Assembly: GCA_934630985.1 (NCBI GenBank)
Contig: CAKTXO010000039.1
Location: forward strand, 1-11,983
DNA from: an uncultured Oscillospiraceae bacterium
GTDB lineage: Bacteria; Bacillota; Clostridia; Oscillospirales; Oscillospiraceae
Direction: 5' to 3'
Length of the DNA stretch: 11,983 bases
Part shown: in pieces, positions 6,083 through 11,983 of the stretch
Layout: the number at the start of each line of letters is the position of its first letter
How positions within the stretch are numbered: position 1 is the stretch's first letter
Notes under the pieces: model-generated
Seen by the model: only the letters and a program-made list of their open reading frames with translations
Told to the model about the DNA's origin: nothing
The model's database searches: none
Made by a program: the position numbers and the translations under genes

Positions 6083-6687
6083 TTTTTGACATTGACGGCA
6101 CCCTGTGGGATTCCCGGCAGCTGGTGGCCGAGGGCTACAACATTCAGCTTGCCAAGGAGGGGCTTTCCCACCTGGCGGTAAACGCCGAGCTGTTCCGGCC
6201 TCTGTTCGGCAAGGTCATGACGGAGATTGCCGACGTGATTTTCTCCTCCGTTCCCGCCCCGGAGCGGTATGAACTGATGAAGCGGTGCATGGACGAGGAA
6301 AACCGGTACATGCACATAAATGAATGCAATATCGGCTATCCCGGTGTCCGGGAAACCCTGGCAAAGCTTTCCGAAAAGCATCGGCTTTTCATCGTCAGCA
6401 ACAGTCAGCAGGGCTACCCGGAGCTGTGCGTCGAGAAGCTGGGGTTAACCCCCTACATTCAGGGGCATCTGTGCTTCGGGGACACCGGCACCACCAAGGG
6501 GCAGACCATCCGCACCCTGATGGAAAAGTACAGCATCACGGACTGCGCCTACATCGGCGACACCCAGGGAGACTACGAGGCCACCCTGGAAGCGGGAGTG
6601 CCCTTCCTCTGGGCTGCCTACGGCTTCGGCACCCCTGCCGGGTACGATGCCAGAATCGATCAGTTTTCCGATCTTCTCAACTTATAA
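6064..6687 (+). CDS. HAD-family phosphatase (phosphoglycolate phosphatase-like)
   Basis: A 207-residue haloacid dehalogenase-type phosphatase. Motif I is DIDGTLWD with nucleophile Asp9 and Asp11; motif II is Ser112 in FIVSNS; motif III Lys145 in TTKGQ; motif IV GDTQGD (165-170) with Asp166 and Asp170. Residues about 15-90 form an alpha-helical C1-type cap, as in phosphoglycolate phosphatase and beta-phosphoglucomutase relatives. Substrate cannot be read from sequence; HAD enzymes next to kinases often clear unwanted phosphate esters, but that is inference. The start at 6064 has TTGGAGG upstream and lies 19 nt inside udk, so translation is likely coupled. Confidence 0.85.
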   Translation: MRYESLIFDIDGTLWDSRQLVAEGYNIQLAKEGLSHLAVNAELFRPLFGKVMTEIADVIFSSVPAPERYELMKRCMDEENRYMHINECNIGYPGVRETLAKLSEKHRLFIVSNSQQGYPELCVEKLGLTPYIQGHLCFGDTGTTKGQTIRTLMEKYSITDCAYIGDTQGDYEATLEAGVPFLWAAYGFGTPAGYDARIDQFSDLLNL

Positions 6688-6714
6688 GTTATAAGGATTA
6701 TAAGGAGCCTTTTC

Positions 6715-7590
6715 ATGAGTATTTCCATGGACGCCGCCTGCCTGCAATGCGGCCTCCGGCGCAACATCGCCACCGTGACTCCCCTGGGCACCGACAAGCA
6801 GACCATGGACTTTGCCCGGGAGCTGATGAAGCTGTACCTGGACGGGCCCGCGGACGTGCCCTCCACCTGGTTCACCCCCCAAATTACCCGGCTGCTCCAT
6901 GAGCGGTACGGCCTGGGTCTGGATCGGTTCCGGCAGGAAAAGCTGGACTCCAACGCCCTGGTGCTGAGCCACATGGAGCCCATCCGCCAGCGGGTGGCGC
7001 AGGCCGCCGACCCGCTGCTTGCGGGGCTCCAATTTGCCATTCTGGGAAATTACCTGGATTTTTCCGCCTTGCAGGGGCAAATCAGCTTTGAAACATTCAC
7101 CGAAATGCTGGACACCGCCCAGGATATGGCGCTGGACGAAGCCGTCCTTTCCCAATTCCGGGGGGATCTGGAAACCGGGAAAAAGCTTCTCTACCTGACG
7201 GACAACGCCGGGGAAATCGGCTTCGACCGGATTTTCGCCGAGACCATCTGCCGGCTGTATCCCGATCTTGACATCTGCTTCTGCGTCCGGGGCGGCCCCG
7301 CTCTGAACGATGCCACCCGGGAAGATGCCCAGGCCGTTGGGATTCCCTTCCGGGTCATCGACAACGGAAATCTCATTCCCGGCACCTGGCTGCCTCAGCT
7401 GGGGCGGGAAGCCAAGCAGGCTATGGAGGAGGCGGATGTGATTTTCGCCAAGGGCATGGCCAACGTGGAAACCCTTCTGGGCTGCGGGAAAAACATCTAC
7501 TATGCGTTCTTAGTCAAATGCCAGCGGTTTGTGAACCTGTTCCACCGGGAGCTGATGACCCCCATGCTGGTGCGGGAGCGGAAAGACTAG
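6715..7590 (+). CDS. DUF89 / ARMT1-like metal-dependent phosphatase
   Basis: A 291-residue protein of the DUF89 (ARMT1-like) family, whose characterised members are metal-dependent damage-control phosphatases acting on sugar phosphates or related metabolites. Recognisable elements are the N-terminal CxxC (Cys9, Cys12), GNYLDF (111-116) where relatives have a conserved Asn-Ile-Asp segment, TDNAGEIGFD (162-171) with the family Asp-Asn pair, RGGPALNDAT (192-201), and AKGMANVETL (245-254) matching the AKGxxNxE signature. The substrate here is unknown. It follows the HAD gene by 27 nt and has AAGGAG nine bases before the ATG. It is probably the last gene of the murI-udk-HAD unit, since the next gene has its own promoter. 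Confidence 0.85.
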   Translation: MSISMDAACLQCGLRRNIATVTPLGTDKQTMDFARELMKLYLDGPADVPSTWFTPQITRLLHERYGLGLDRFRQEKLDSNALVLSHMEPIRQRVAQAADPLLAGLQFAILGNYLDFSALQGQISFETFTEMLDTAQDMALDEAVLSQFRGDLETGKKLLYLTDNAGEIGFDRIFAETICRLYPDLDICFCVRGGPALNDATREDAQAVGIPFRVIDNGNLIPGTWLPQLGREAKQAMEEADVIFAKGMANVETLLGCGKNIYYAFLVKCQRFVNLFHRELMTPMLVRERKD

Positions 7591-7631
7591 TCTTCTTAAG
7601 AAAATAATAAGGGATTTTTCTTTCCAATCCG

Positions 7632-7660
7632 TTGCAAACCGAATTTGTCTGTGTTACAAT
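7632..7660 (+). promoter_or_regulatory. Sigma-A promoter for the small exporter-HIT pair
   Basis: TTGCAA (7632-7637) and TACAAT (7655-7660) are 17 nt apart, and a TG one base before the -10 (7652-7653) makes it an extended -10. The leader to 7687 is about 20 nt. Confidence 0.78.
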
Positions 7661-7686
7661 GGCCAAAATCAATTTTGGAGAATCCT

Positions 7687-8163
7687 ATGTTTTTGAAATA
7701 TCTTTCCGTTTTTTTGATATCCATGGTGCCCCTTGTAGAACTGCGGGGGGCCATTCCCTTCGCCACGGTAAGCCTGGGGCTTGCGTACTGGCCGTCTCTG
7801 GCCGTGTGCGTGCTGGGAAATCTTTTCCCCGTGCCGCTCATTTACTTCTTCGCCAGAAAAGTGCTGGAATGGGGGCAGGACAAGCGGTATATCGGGAAAT
7901 TTTTCACCTGGTGCCTGAAAAAGGGAGATTCCGCCGGACGGAAGCTGTCCCACCGGGCGGGCAAGCGGGGAATGTTCCTGGCTCTGCTGCTTTTCGTGGG
8001 CATTCCCCTGCCCGGCACCGGCGCCTGGACGGGCACTCTTGCCGCCAGCTTCCTGGATTTCGGCATCAAGGGTACCTCCGTGGCTGTGTCCCTGGGCGTG
8101 GTGCTGGCCGGAATCATCATGGGCGTCATCAGCATGACCGGAATTCATGTATTCGGATTATAA
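7687..8163 (+). CDS. Small multidrug export family membrane protein (COG2426)
   Basis: A 158-residue polytopic membrane protein, mostly hydrophobic, with four or so likely helices. SMVPLVELRGAIPFA (12-26) and FVGIPLPGTGAWTGTLAA (103-120) are the two conserved, glycine/proline-containing re-entrant-like segments of the COG2426 (Sm_multidrug_ex) family; between them is a basic cytosolic-looking loop (about 57-97). The family name implies export of drugs, but experimental support is thin, so function should be treated as unknown transport. The start at 7687 is chosen because GGAGA lies 6 nt upstream and the promoter -10 ends at 7660; an earlier in-frame ATG at 7645 would lie inside the promoter. 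Confidence 0.83.
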   Translation: MFLKYLSVFLISMVPLVELRGAIPFATVSLGLAYWPSLAVCVLGNLFPVPLIYFFARKVLEWGQDKRYIGKFFTWCLKKGDSAGRKLSHRAGKRGMFLALLLFVGIPLPGTGAWTGTLAASFLDFGIKGTSVAVSLGVVLAGIIMGVISMTGIHVFGL

Positions 8164-8176
8164 GGAGCGAACAAAA

Positions 8177-8518
8177 ATGACTGACTGTTTATTCTGCAAA
8201 ATCATTGCCGGGGATATCCCCTCCACCAAGGTCTATGAGGACGAAACCGTCTTCGCCTTCCGGGACATCAACCCCCAGGCGCCTACCCACATTCTGGTGA
8301 TTCCCAAAACCCACATTTCCGGCTGCGACGGCGTTACCGCTGACAACAGTGCGGTGGTGGCTCATATTTTTGAGGTGATTCCCCAGATCGCCCAGGCCGA
8401 GGGCCTGGTAAACGGCTACCGGGTGGTAAGCAACTGCGGCGCCGATGCCGGTCAGACCGTGCCCCACCTGCACTTCCACATTCTGGGCGGCAAGACGCTG
8501 AATCTGGAAATGGCGTAA
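8177..8518 (+). CDS. HIT family protein (HinT-like nucleotide hydrolase)
   Basis: A 113-residue cytoplasmic histidine-triad protein, full length for the HinT group, which hydrolyses adenosine 5'-phosphoramidates and related nucleotides. The triad is HLHFH (97-101) within VPHLHFHILGG; His99 is the expected nucleophile. The N-terminal CLFCKIIAGDIP with Cys4 and Cys7 is the usual zinc-type start. THISGC (45-50) corresponds to the family's conserved histidine segment. AAGGAG lies immediately after the exporter stop, ten bases before the ATG, so the two genes share a transcript. A strong terminator follows. Confidence 0.92.
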   Translation: MTDCLFCKIIAGDIPSTKVYEDETVFAFRDINPQAPTHILVIPKTHISGCDGVTADNSAVVAHIFEVIPQIAQAEGLVNGYRVVSNCGADAGQTVPHLHFHILGGKTLNLEMA

Positions 8519-8526
8519 AAAGGATA

Positions 8527-8557
8527 AAGCCCGGACGGCTGTCCGGGCTTCCTTTTT
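8527..8557 (+). terminator. Rho-independent terminator after the HIT gene
   Basis: A 10-bp stem AAGCCCGGAC/GTCCGGGCTT (8527-8536, 8541-8550, loop GGCT) is followed by CCTTTTT. Confidence 0.9.
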
Positions 8558-8617
8558 GCCGGGGGTATACGCCCGGTAAGCGGTTTTGTCAATACTGCTG
8601 AAATTGCCCGGTTGTCC

Positions 8618-8646
8618 TTGACTTATTTCAGGTTAGGACGCATAAT
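8618..8646 (+). promoter_or_regulatory. Sigma-A promoter for the LRR protein
   Basis: TTGACT (8618-8623) and CATAAT (8641-8646) are 17 nt apart. The leader is about 25 nt and carries a GGAGG seven bases before the first of two tandem ATGs. Confidence 0.75.
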
Positions 8647-8678
8647 GAGAATATATGCCAATTTACGGAGGATAGGAA

Positions 8679-10280
8679 ATGATGAAACGCAAAGGCCTTA
8701 CCGCCCTGATCCTGATTTTGCTTCTTTTGATCCTGGCCGCCTGCGGGGCAGCCTTTTTCATGCTGAACTTTGCCATCGTGAATTTTCATTTGTATCCCAA
8801 GGACGCTAAGAGCCTTGACCTTCGGGGGGAAGACCTAAGCCTTTCCCAGTACCGGTCTTTGCAGAAGAGCATCCCCGGCTGCGATATCCTGTGGAACGTG
8901 CCCTTTCAGGGGCGGCTTATCAACAGCGACGCGGAGGAGATCACCCTGACGGAGCTGTCGGAAGACGATATTCCGACTCTGGCCTGCTTCCCGAACCTGA
9001 CCGCCGTCCACGCCGAGGGCTGCACCGACTACGAAGCCCTCATGCATCTGCGCCAGTCCCTGCCCAACGTGAATCTAACCTACACCGTCACCCTGGAGGG
9101 GACGGACTACGCTCAGGACGCCGATCTGGTAGAGCTGACCGCCGTCACCGAAGAGGACGTGATGAAGCTTGCCTATCTGCCTGATGTCAGCACCGTCATT
9201 GTCAGCGGCGGCGGACGGTCCCTGAGCCTTCCGATGCTGCAAAGCCACTGCCAGAACGCGGGAATTACCTTCCTTGTCCGGCTCGGCAATGAGCTGGTGG
9301 AAACCTCCGCTGCCAATCTGACAGTGGAGGACGTGACCGACGAGGAGCTGAGCCTGCTGGGCTGCCTGCCCAATCTCAAGCAGCTGCACCTGGTGAACCC
9401 CCAGGCGGAGCCGGAGACGGTTTTTGCTCTGGAAACTACCTATCCCAATGTGCAGACCACCTGGGAAATCCGCATCGGCGACGCCTCCTTCCAGAGCACG
9501 GACACGGAAATTGACCTGTCCCAGGTGGTGGTCACCGATCTTGCGGAGGTGGAGCAGAAAATGGAATATCTGCCCAACGCCGAGACGGTGATTTTCGGCC
9601 TGTGCGGCATCGACAACCCCAGCTGGGGCAACAGCAAGACCAAGAATCTGGCAGTCTGCGAAATTGAAAACGAGGCTCTTTCCGAATACCGGGATCGGGT
9701 GCGTGACAAGTATAAGGTGGTCTGGACGGTGCGTCTGGGCCCCAGCATCGCCCTGCGGACGGACAAGGACAACTTCATGCCCAACCACTTCGGCGTCGGT
9801 CAGTTCTTTGACGACTACACCGTGAACCTCAAATACTGCGAGGACATGGTATGCCTGGACTTAGGCCACATGACCATGCACACCATTGATTTTGTCACCT
9901 ACATGCCCAAGCTCAAATACCTGATTCTGGCCTGGACGGAGGTGCAGTACATCGAGCCTATCCGCACCTGCAAGAATCTGATCTGGCTGGAGCTGGACAA
10001 CAGCTGCATCCGGGACTATTCCCCTCTGGTTGACTGCACCGCCCTGGAGGACTTGAACATCGGCAAGACCTTCTGCGACATCACGCCTATCCTGCAAATG
10101 ACCTGGCTGAAAAATCTGTATATGATCTTCGGCAACGGCGGGGATGCCTGGAAGGCCTCCCAGGCTCTGCCCAACACCCATGTGGTTGCCTCCGGCGATG
10201 CCACCGTAGGCGGCGGCTGGCGCAGACTGCCCAACTACTACGCCATGCGGGATGCCCTGCATATGTACTACATGAATTAA
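8679..10280 (+). CDS. Membrane-anchored leucine-rich-repeat surface protein
   Basis: A 533-residue exported protein. Basic MMKRKG is followed by a long hydrophobic segment (7-37). Cys22 in LAAC fits a lipobox, but hydrophobicity continues past it, so an uncleaved membrane anchor is equally possible. The rest faces outside. A short strand recurs at the end of each repeat: DILWNVPFQG (69-78), LTYTVTLEG (133-141), ITFLVRLGN (196-204), TTWEIRIGD (260-268), VVWTVRLGP (347-354), with leucine-rich LPNLxxL segments between. Residues about 380-485 are classical LRRs (VCLDLGHM, LKYLILAW, LIWLELDNS, LEDLNIG). The C-terminus ends GGGWRRLPNYYAMRDALHMYYMN-like, split around residues 511-533, with no LPxTG-type sorting signal, so it is not an obvious substrate of the downstream sortase. 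Its ligand is unknown. Translation may start at either ATG. Confidence 0.85.
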   Translation: MMKRKGLTALILILLLLILAACGAAFFMLNFAIVNFHLYPKDAKSLDLRGEDLSLSQYRSLQKSIPGCDILWNVPFQGRLINSDAEEITLTELSEDDIPTLACFPNLTAVHAEGCTDYEALMHLRQSLPNVNLTYTVTLEGTDYAQDADLVELTAVTEEDVMKLAYLPDVSTVIVSGGGRSLSLPMLQSHCQNAGITFLVRLGNELVETSAANLTVEDVTDEELSLLGCLPNLKQLHLVNPQAEPETVFALETTYPNVQTTWEIRIGDASFQSTDTEIDLSQVVVTDLAEVEQKMEYLPNAETVIFGLCGIDNPSWGNSKTKNLAVCEIENEALSEYRDRVRDKYKVVWTVRLGPSIALRTDKDNFMPNHFGVGQFFDDYTVNLKYCEDMVCLDLGHMTMHTIDFVTYMPKLKYLILAWTEVQYIEPIRTCKNLIWLELDNSCIRDYSPLVDCTALEDLNIGKTFCDITPILQMTWLKNLYMIFGNGGDAWKASQALPNTHVVASGDATVGGGWRRLPNYYAMRDALHMYYMN

Positions 10281-10308
10281 GCGCTTAGCCTCCTCAGGAA
10301 CTCCACCA

Positions 10309-10469
10309 GGAAGCTCTGATTCCATCCGCGAGAGCTGACAGCGAGAGATTTTTCTTCAGCCGAAGGTTCCGAAAGCGGAGGAATACTTTGTGTATTTCCC
10401 GCTTTCGGAACTGCACGGTTGGAGGAAAATATCCGCTGCTCAGCCGAAGGGGATGGGATCGGAGTTTCC
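10309..10469. mobile_element. 161-bp MITE-like palindromic element, copy 2
   Basis: The same length as copy 1 at 231-391 and the same architecture. The ends are GGAAGCTCTGATTCCATCC and, complemented from the right, GGAAACTCCGATCCCATCC (16 of 19 identical). The central stem is GTTCCGAAAGCGG/CCGCTTTCGGAAC (10366-10378, 10399-10411) with GGAATAC and GTATTTCC around TTTGT, as in copy 1. Stem bases differ from copy 1 but remain paired. Flanking tetranucleotides (ACCA, TGAA) do not match, so no target duplication is visible. It lies 28 nt after the LRR stop and 40 nt before the sortase promoter; no other terminator separates the two genes. Confidence 0.8.
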
Positions 10470-10509
10470 TGAAACAAAAAATGAAAGAATTTCTTAAGGT
10501 TCCCCCGGC

Positions 10510-10538
10510 TTGACGGTAGCCGGAATCTATACTATAAT
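10510..10538 (+). promoter_or_regulatory. Strong sigma-A promoter for the sortase
   Basis: TTGACG (10510-10515) and TATAAT (10533-10538) are 17 nt apart, with a leader of about 24 nt. Confidence 0.85.
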
Positions 10539-10568
10539 GTTTTTGAGAAAATTACGGAGGGATTGCCC

Positions 10569-11366
10569 ATGAAAAAAATACTCTTTACCCTTACGATCCT
10601 CCTGTTGGTGGTTGCCTTCGGCGTCAGTGCCTTTATGGTCGGCAATTATCTGCTGGAGGGCAAACGCCAGGAAGACCAGATGAAGGATCTGGCCGATCAG
10701 ATCAGCCAGGCGCAGAGCGAGGCGGCCGATGAGGTTCTGGTGACGGCTCCTGTCCGGGTCACTGAGCCCCAGGAAACCAAGGATCCCAACGCCATGCTTC
10801 CCGGCTACGACGTGCTCTACCAGCAGAATTCCGACGCGGTAGGCTGGATCAAGATCGAGGGCACCAAGCTCAACGAGGCAGTTTTTCAGACCCCCAACGA
10901 CCCCAATTTCTACCTGTACGCGGATATCAACAAGCAGAAAAGCGACCACGGCAGCATTTACGCCTGGGGCGCTGCGGACATCAATAAGCCCAGCGACAAC
11001 ATCACCCTGTTCGGCCACAACATGAAGGACGGCAGTAAGTTCGCCTGCCTGGGTGCCTACACCAGCAAGGCCGCCTGGGATAAGAACAACCTGATCTTCT
11101 TCGACACTCTGACGCAGTACCACACCTACAAGATCTTCGCCGTGTTCAAGACCTCCGCCAACGAGGGCGAGGGCTTTAAGTACCACCAGTTCGTGGACGC
11201 GGCCAACGAAAAGGAGTTCAACGACTTCGTTTCCACCTGCAAGAAGCTGTCTTTCTACGACACCGGCATTACCCCGGTGTACGGCGACAAGCTGATTTGC
11301 CTGTCCACGTGTGAGTACACCCTGGAAAACGGCCGGCTGGTAGTCGCCGCCGTCCGGATTACCTGA
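10569..11366 (+). CDS. srtB: Class B sortase
   Basis: A 265-residue membrane-bound cysteine transpeptidase that links surface proteins to peptidoglycan. An N-terminal membrane segment (about 4-28) is followed by a charged, probably coiled-coil stalk (30-55) and the catalytic domain from about 80: NSDAVGWIKIEGTKLNEAVFQ, then His150 in LFGHNM, Cys248 in CLSTCEY and Arg256 in NGRLVVAAVRI form the catalytic triad in class B spacing. The start at 10569 is chosen because GGAGG ends 8 nt upstream; a TTG six bases earlier is too close. Its sorting motif cannot be read here, and no protein in the window shows an LPxTG or NPxTN-like tail, so its substrate lies elsewhere. It is transcribed alone and ended by a terminator. 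Confidence 0.92.
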   Translation: MKKILFTLTILLLVVAFGVSAFMVGNYLLEGKRQEDQMKDLADQISQAQSEAADEVLVTAPVRVTEPQETKDPNAMLPGYDVLYQQNSDAVGWIKIEGTKLNEAVFQTPNDPNFYLYADINKQKSDHGSIYAWGAADINKPSDNITLFGHNMKDGSKFACLGAYTSKAAWDKNNLIFFDTLTQYHTYKIFAVFKTSANEGEGFKYHQFVDAANEKEFNDFVSTCKKLSFYDTGITPVYGDKLICLSTCEYTLENGRLVVAAVRIT

Positions 11367-11385
11367 TGTTCCATACCGAGTCAAA

Positions 11386-11418
11386 AGGCCTGCCCATTCC
11401 GGGCAGGCTTTTTGTTTA
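11386..11418 (+). terminator. Rho-independent terminator after the sortase gene
   Basis: The stem GCCTGCCC/GGGCAGGC (11388-11395, 11401-11408, loop ATTCC) is followed by TTTTTGTTT. Confidence 0.93.
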
Positions 11419-11449
11419 TCCGGCGTTCCGGAACTTGTAGGGAGCTGTC

Positions 11450-11637
11450 TCAAAATAGCAAAGTGCTCAAATAGAACAATGTCATTGCGAGCCAGTGCTC
11501 ACACTGGCGTGGCAATCCCCCCGATTTTCAAACATCTACGTTAGGAAATCTTGGATTTTACGCCTATCCGGGGGATTGCCACACCAGTGACATCGGTCAC
11601 TGGTTCGCAATGACATTGTATATTTTGGCTATATTGA
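11450..11637. repeat. 188-bp palindromic repeat of the CATTGCGARCCAGTG type
   Basis: The two ends are inverted copies: TCAAAATAGC (11450-11459) with GCTATATTGA (11628-11637), then ACAATGTCATTGCGA (11476-11490) with its complement ending at 11619, and TGGCAATCCCCC (11510-11521) with GGGGGATTGCCA. Each arm also holds its own small hairpin, CCAGTG/CACTGG on the left and CCAGTGAC/GTCACTGG on the right, giving a cross-shaped fold. The middle 45 bp is unpaired. No gene is inside. A solo right arm lies at 497-533. Repeats containing CATTGCGAxCCAGTG are, from memory, common in gut clostridia. Confidence 0.78.
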
Positions 11638-11690
11638 CCCATAGGGGCACTTAACGAGGCAACCCCGTTTTCATCCATGGATGGCCTTTA

Positions 11691-11721
11691 CCGGCGGGTC
11701 GATGCCCTCATCGACCCCTAC
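11691..11721. repeat. Half unit of the GTAGGGG-type palindromic repeat
   Basis: A perfect 9-bp stem GGGTCGATG/CATCGACCC (11696-11704, 11709-11717, loop CCCT) is framed by CCGGC on the left and CCTACG on the right. The frame matches the right half of the 50-bp repeat at 3082-3131 (CGCGGGC...GCCCCTACA) while the stem sequence differs. No T-run follows, so it is not a terminator. Confidence 0.55.
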
Positions 11722-11754
11722 GGCCTTCTGCGGAGATTTCTGAAATATTCTCTC

Positions 11755-11783
11755 TTGCCCCGGGGGGCAGAATGACGTATAAT
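11755..11783 (+). promoter_or_regulatory. Sigma-A promoter for the glycoside hydrolase gene
   Basis: TTGCCC (11755-11760) and a consensus TATAAT (11778-11783) are 17 nt apart, about 28 nt before the start codon. Confidence 0.7.
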
Positions 11784-11810
11784 GAAAGAAAACGCTCGGA
11801 GGCGAGAAAT

Positions 11811-11983
11811 ATGCTGAGTTTATGCAACGATTGGGAATTTACGCTGGAATGGTTCGACGGCTTTGCCCTAGGTGAGGGAACGGGAGTTCCCGTGCGCCTG
11901 CCCCACACCGTGAAGGAGGTTCCCCTTCACTACGCCGATTCTCAGACCTATCAGGGCTTCTGCGGCTATCGGAAAGTCCTGAC
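11811..11983 (+). CDS. Glycoside hydrolase family 2 protein, N-terminal part
   Basis: The first 57 residues of a protein that runs off the right edge. It starts MLSLCNDWEFTLEW and contains VRLPHTVKEVPLHYAD (28-43) followed by YQGFCGYRKVL. The order 'W-x-F ... RLPHT(D/V) ... Y-x-G-x-x-x-YRK' is the opening of the sugar-binding jelly-roll domain of family 2 glycosidases (beta-galactosidase, beta-glucuronidase, beta-mannosidase). No signal peptide is visible, so it is probably cytoplasmic. The start at 11811 has GGAGG eight bases upstream. Catalytic residues lie outside the window, so specificity cannot be called. Confidence 0.72.
   Translation, partial: MLSLCNDWEFTLEWFDGFALGEGTGVPVRLPHTVKEVPLHYADSQTYQGFCGYRKVL

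Noticed and set aside
6685..6707. Three short direct TATAAG/TATAAGG repeats between the HAD and DUF89 genes
   Set aside because: Only six to seven bases each, covering a stop codon and a ribosome-binding site; too short to support a function or a promoter with a -35.
7591..7631. Weak A/T hairpin after the DUF89 gene as a terminator
   Set aside because: The candidate stem (AAGAAAA with TTTTCTT) is A-T only and unlikely to be stable; the downstream promoter is the better evidence for a transcript boundary.
10563..10569. TTG start two codons before the sortase ATG
   Set aside because: GGAGG would be only 2 nt away from the TTG but is 8 nt from the ATG, the usual distance.
10527..11453. Minus-strand frame of 308 codons across the sortase
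   Set aside because: Antisense of the sortase gene, which carries its catalytic triad; the frame would also run through both the sortase promoter and terminator.
11672..11683. Perfect 12-bp palindrome CATCCATGGATG
   Set aside because: An isolated short palindrome with no partner, promoter overlap or second copy in the window.

Overview
The window reads as chromosome of a fairly GC-rich Gram-positive gut-type clostridium, probably Oscillospiraceae/Ruminococcaceae-like. The grounds are strong GGAGG ribosome-binding sites, sigma-A promoters spaced at exactly 17 nt, the acetylase branch of diaminopimelate synthesis (dapH plus an M20D deacetylase), a class B sortase, a leucine-rich-repeat surface protein and many palindromic intergenic repeats. 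This placement is inferred from gene content and style, not from a marker gene. No rRNA, tRNA, CRISPR array or transposase gene was seen.

Layout: (1) 1-480, minus strand: the start of a COG2509-type FAD-dependent dehydrogenase, its promoter, and a 161-bp palindromic MITE-like element lying between promoter and start codon. (2) 497-877: a gene-free stretch of palindromic repeat fragments. (3) 878-2773: two divergent lysine/cell-wall precursor genes, an M20D amidohydrolase (-) and dapH (+), with back-to-back near-consensus promoters. (4) 2789-3131: a 53-residue Cys/Asn/Gly-rich membrane microprotein whose Shine-Dalgarno can pair with an upstream anti-SD, then a bidirectional terminator and a 50-bp GTAGGGG palindrome. 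(5) 3173-4554, minus: an SLC1-type (DAACS) symporter lacking the substrate-binding arginine. (6) 4562-7590, plus: the tight operon murI-udk-HAD phosphatase-DUF89. (7) 7632-8550: a small membrane exporter-like gene and a HIT hydrolase, ended by a terminator. (8) 8618-11418: a large LRR surface protein and a class B sortase, each with its own promoter, separated by a second 161-bp MITE-like element. (9) 11450-11717: a 188-bp palindrome and a smaller hairpin. (10) 11755-11983: promoter and start of a glycoside hydrolase family 2 gene.

A cell-envelope theme runs through it: dapH/deacetylase and murI supply meso-DAP and D-Glu for peptidoglycan, and the LRR protein and sortase act outside the membrane. 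The least ordinary signals are non-coding: two equal-length palindromic elements whose arms have changed together, one of them with a CTAG duplication, and a hairpin masking the start of the Cys-rich microprotein.
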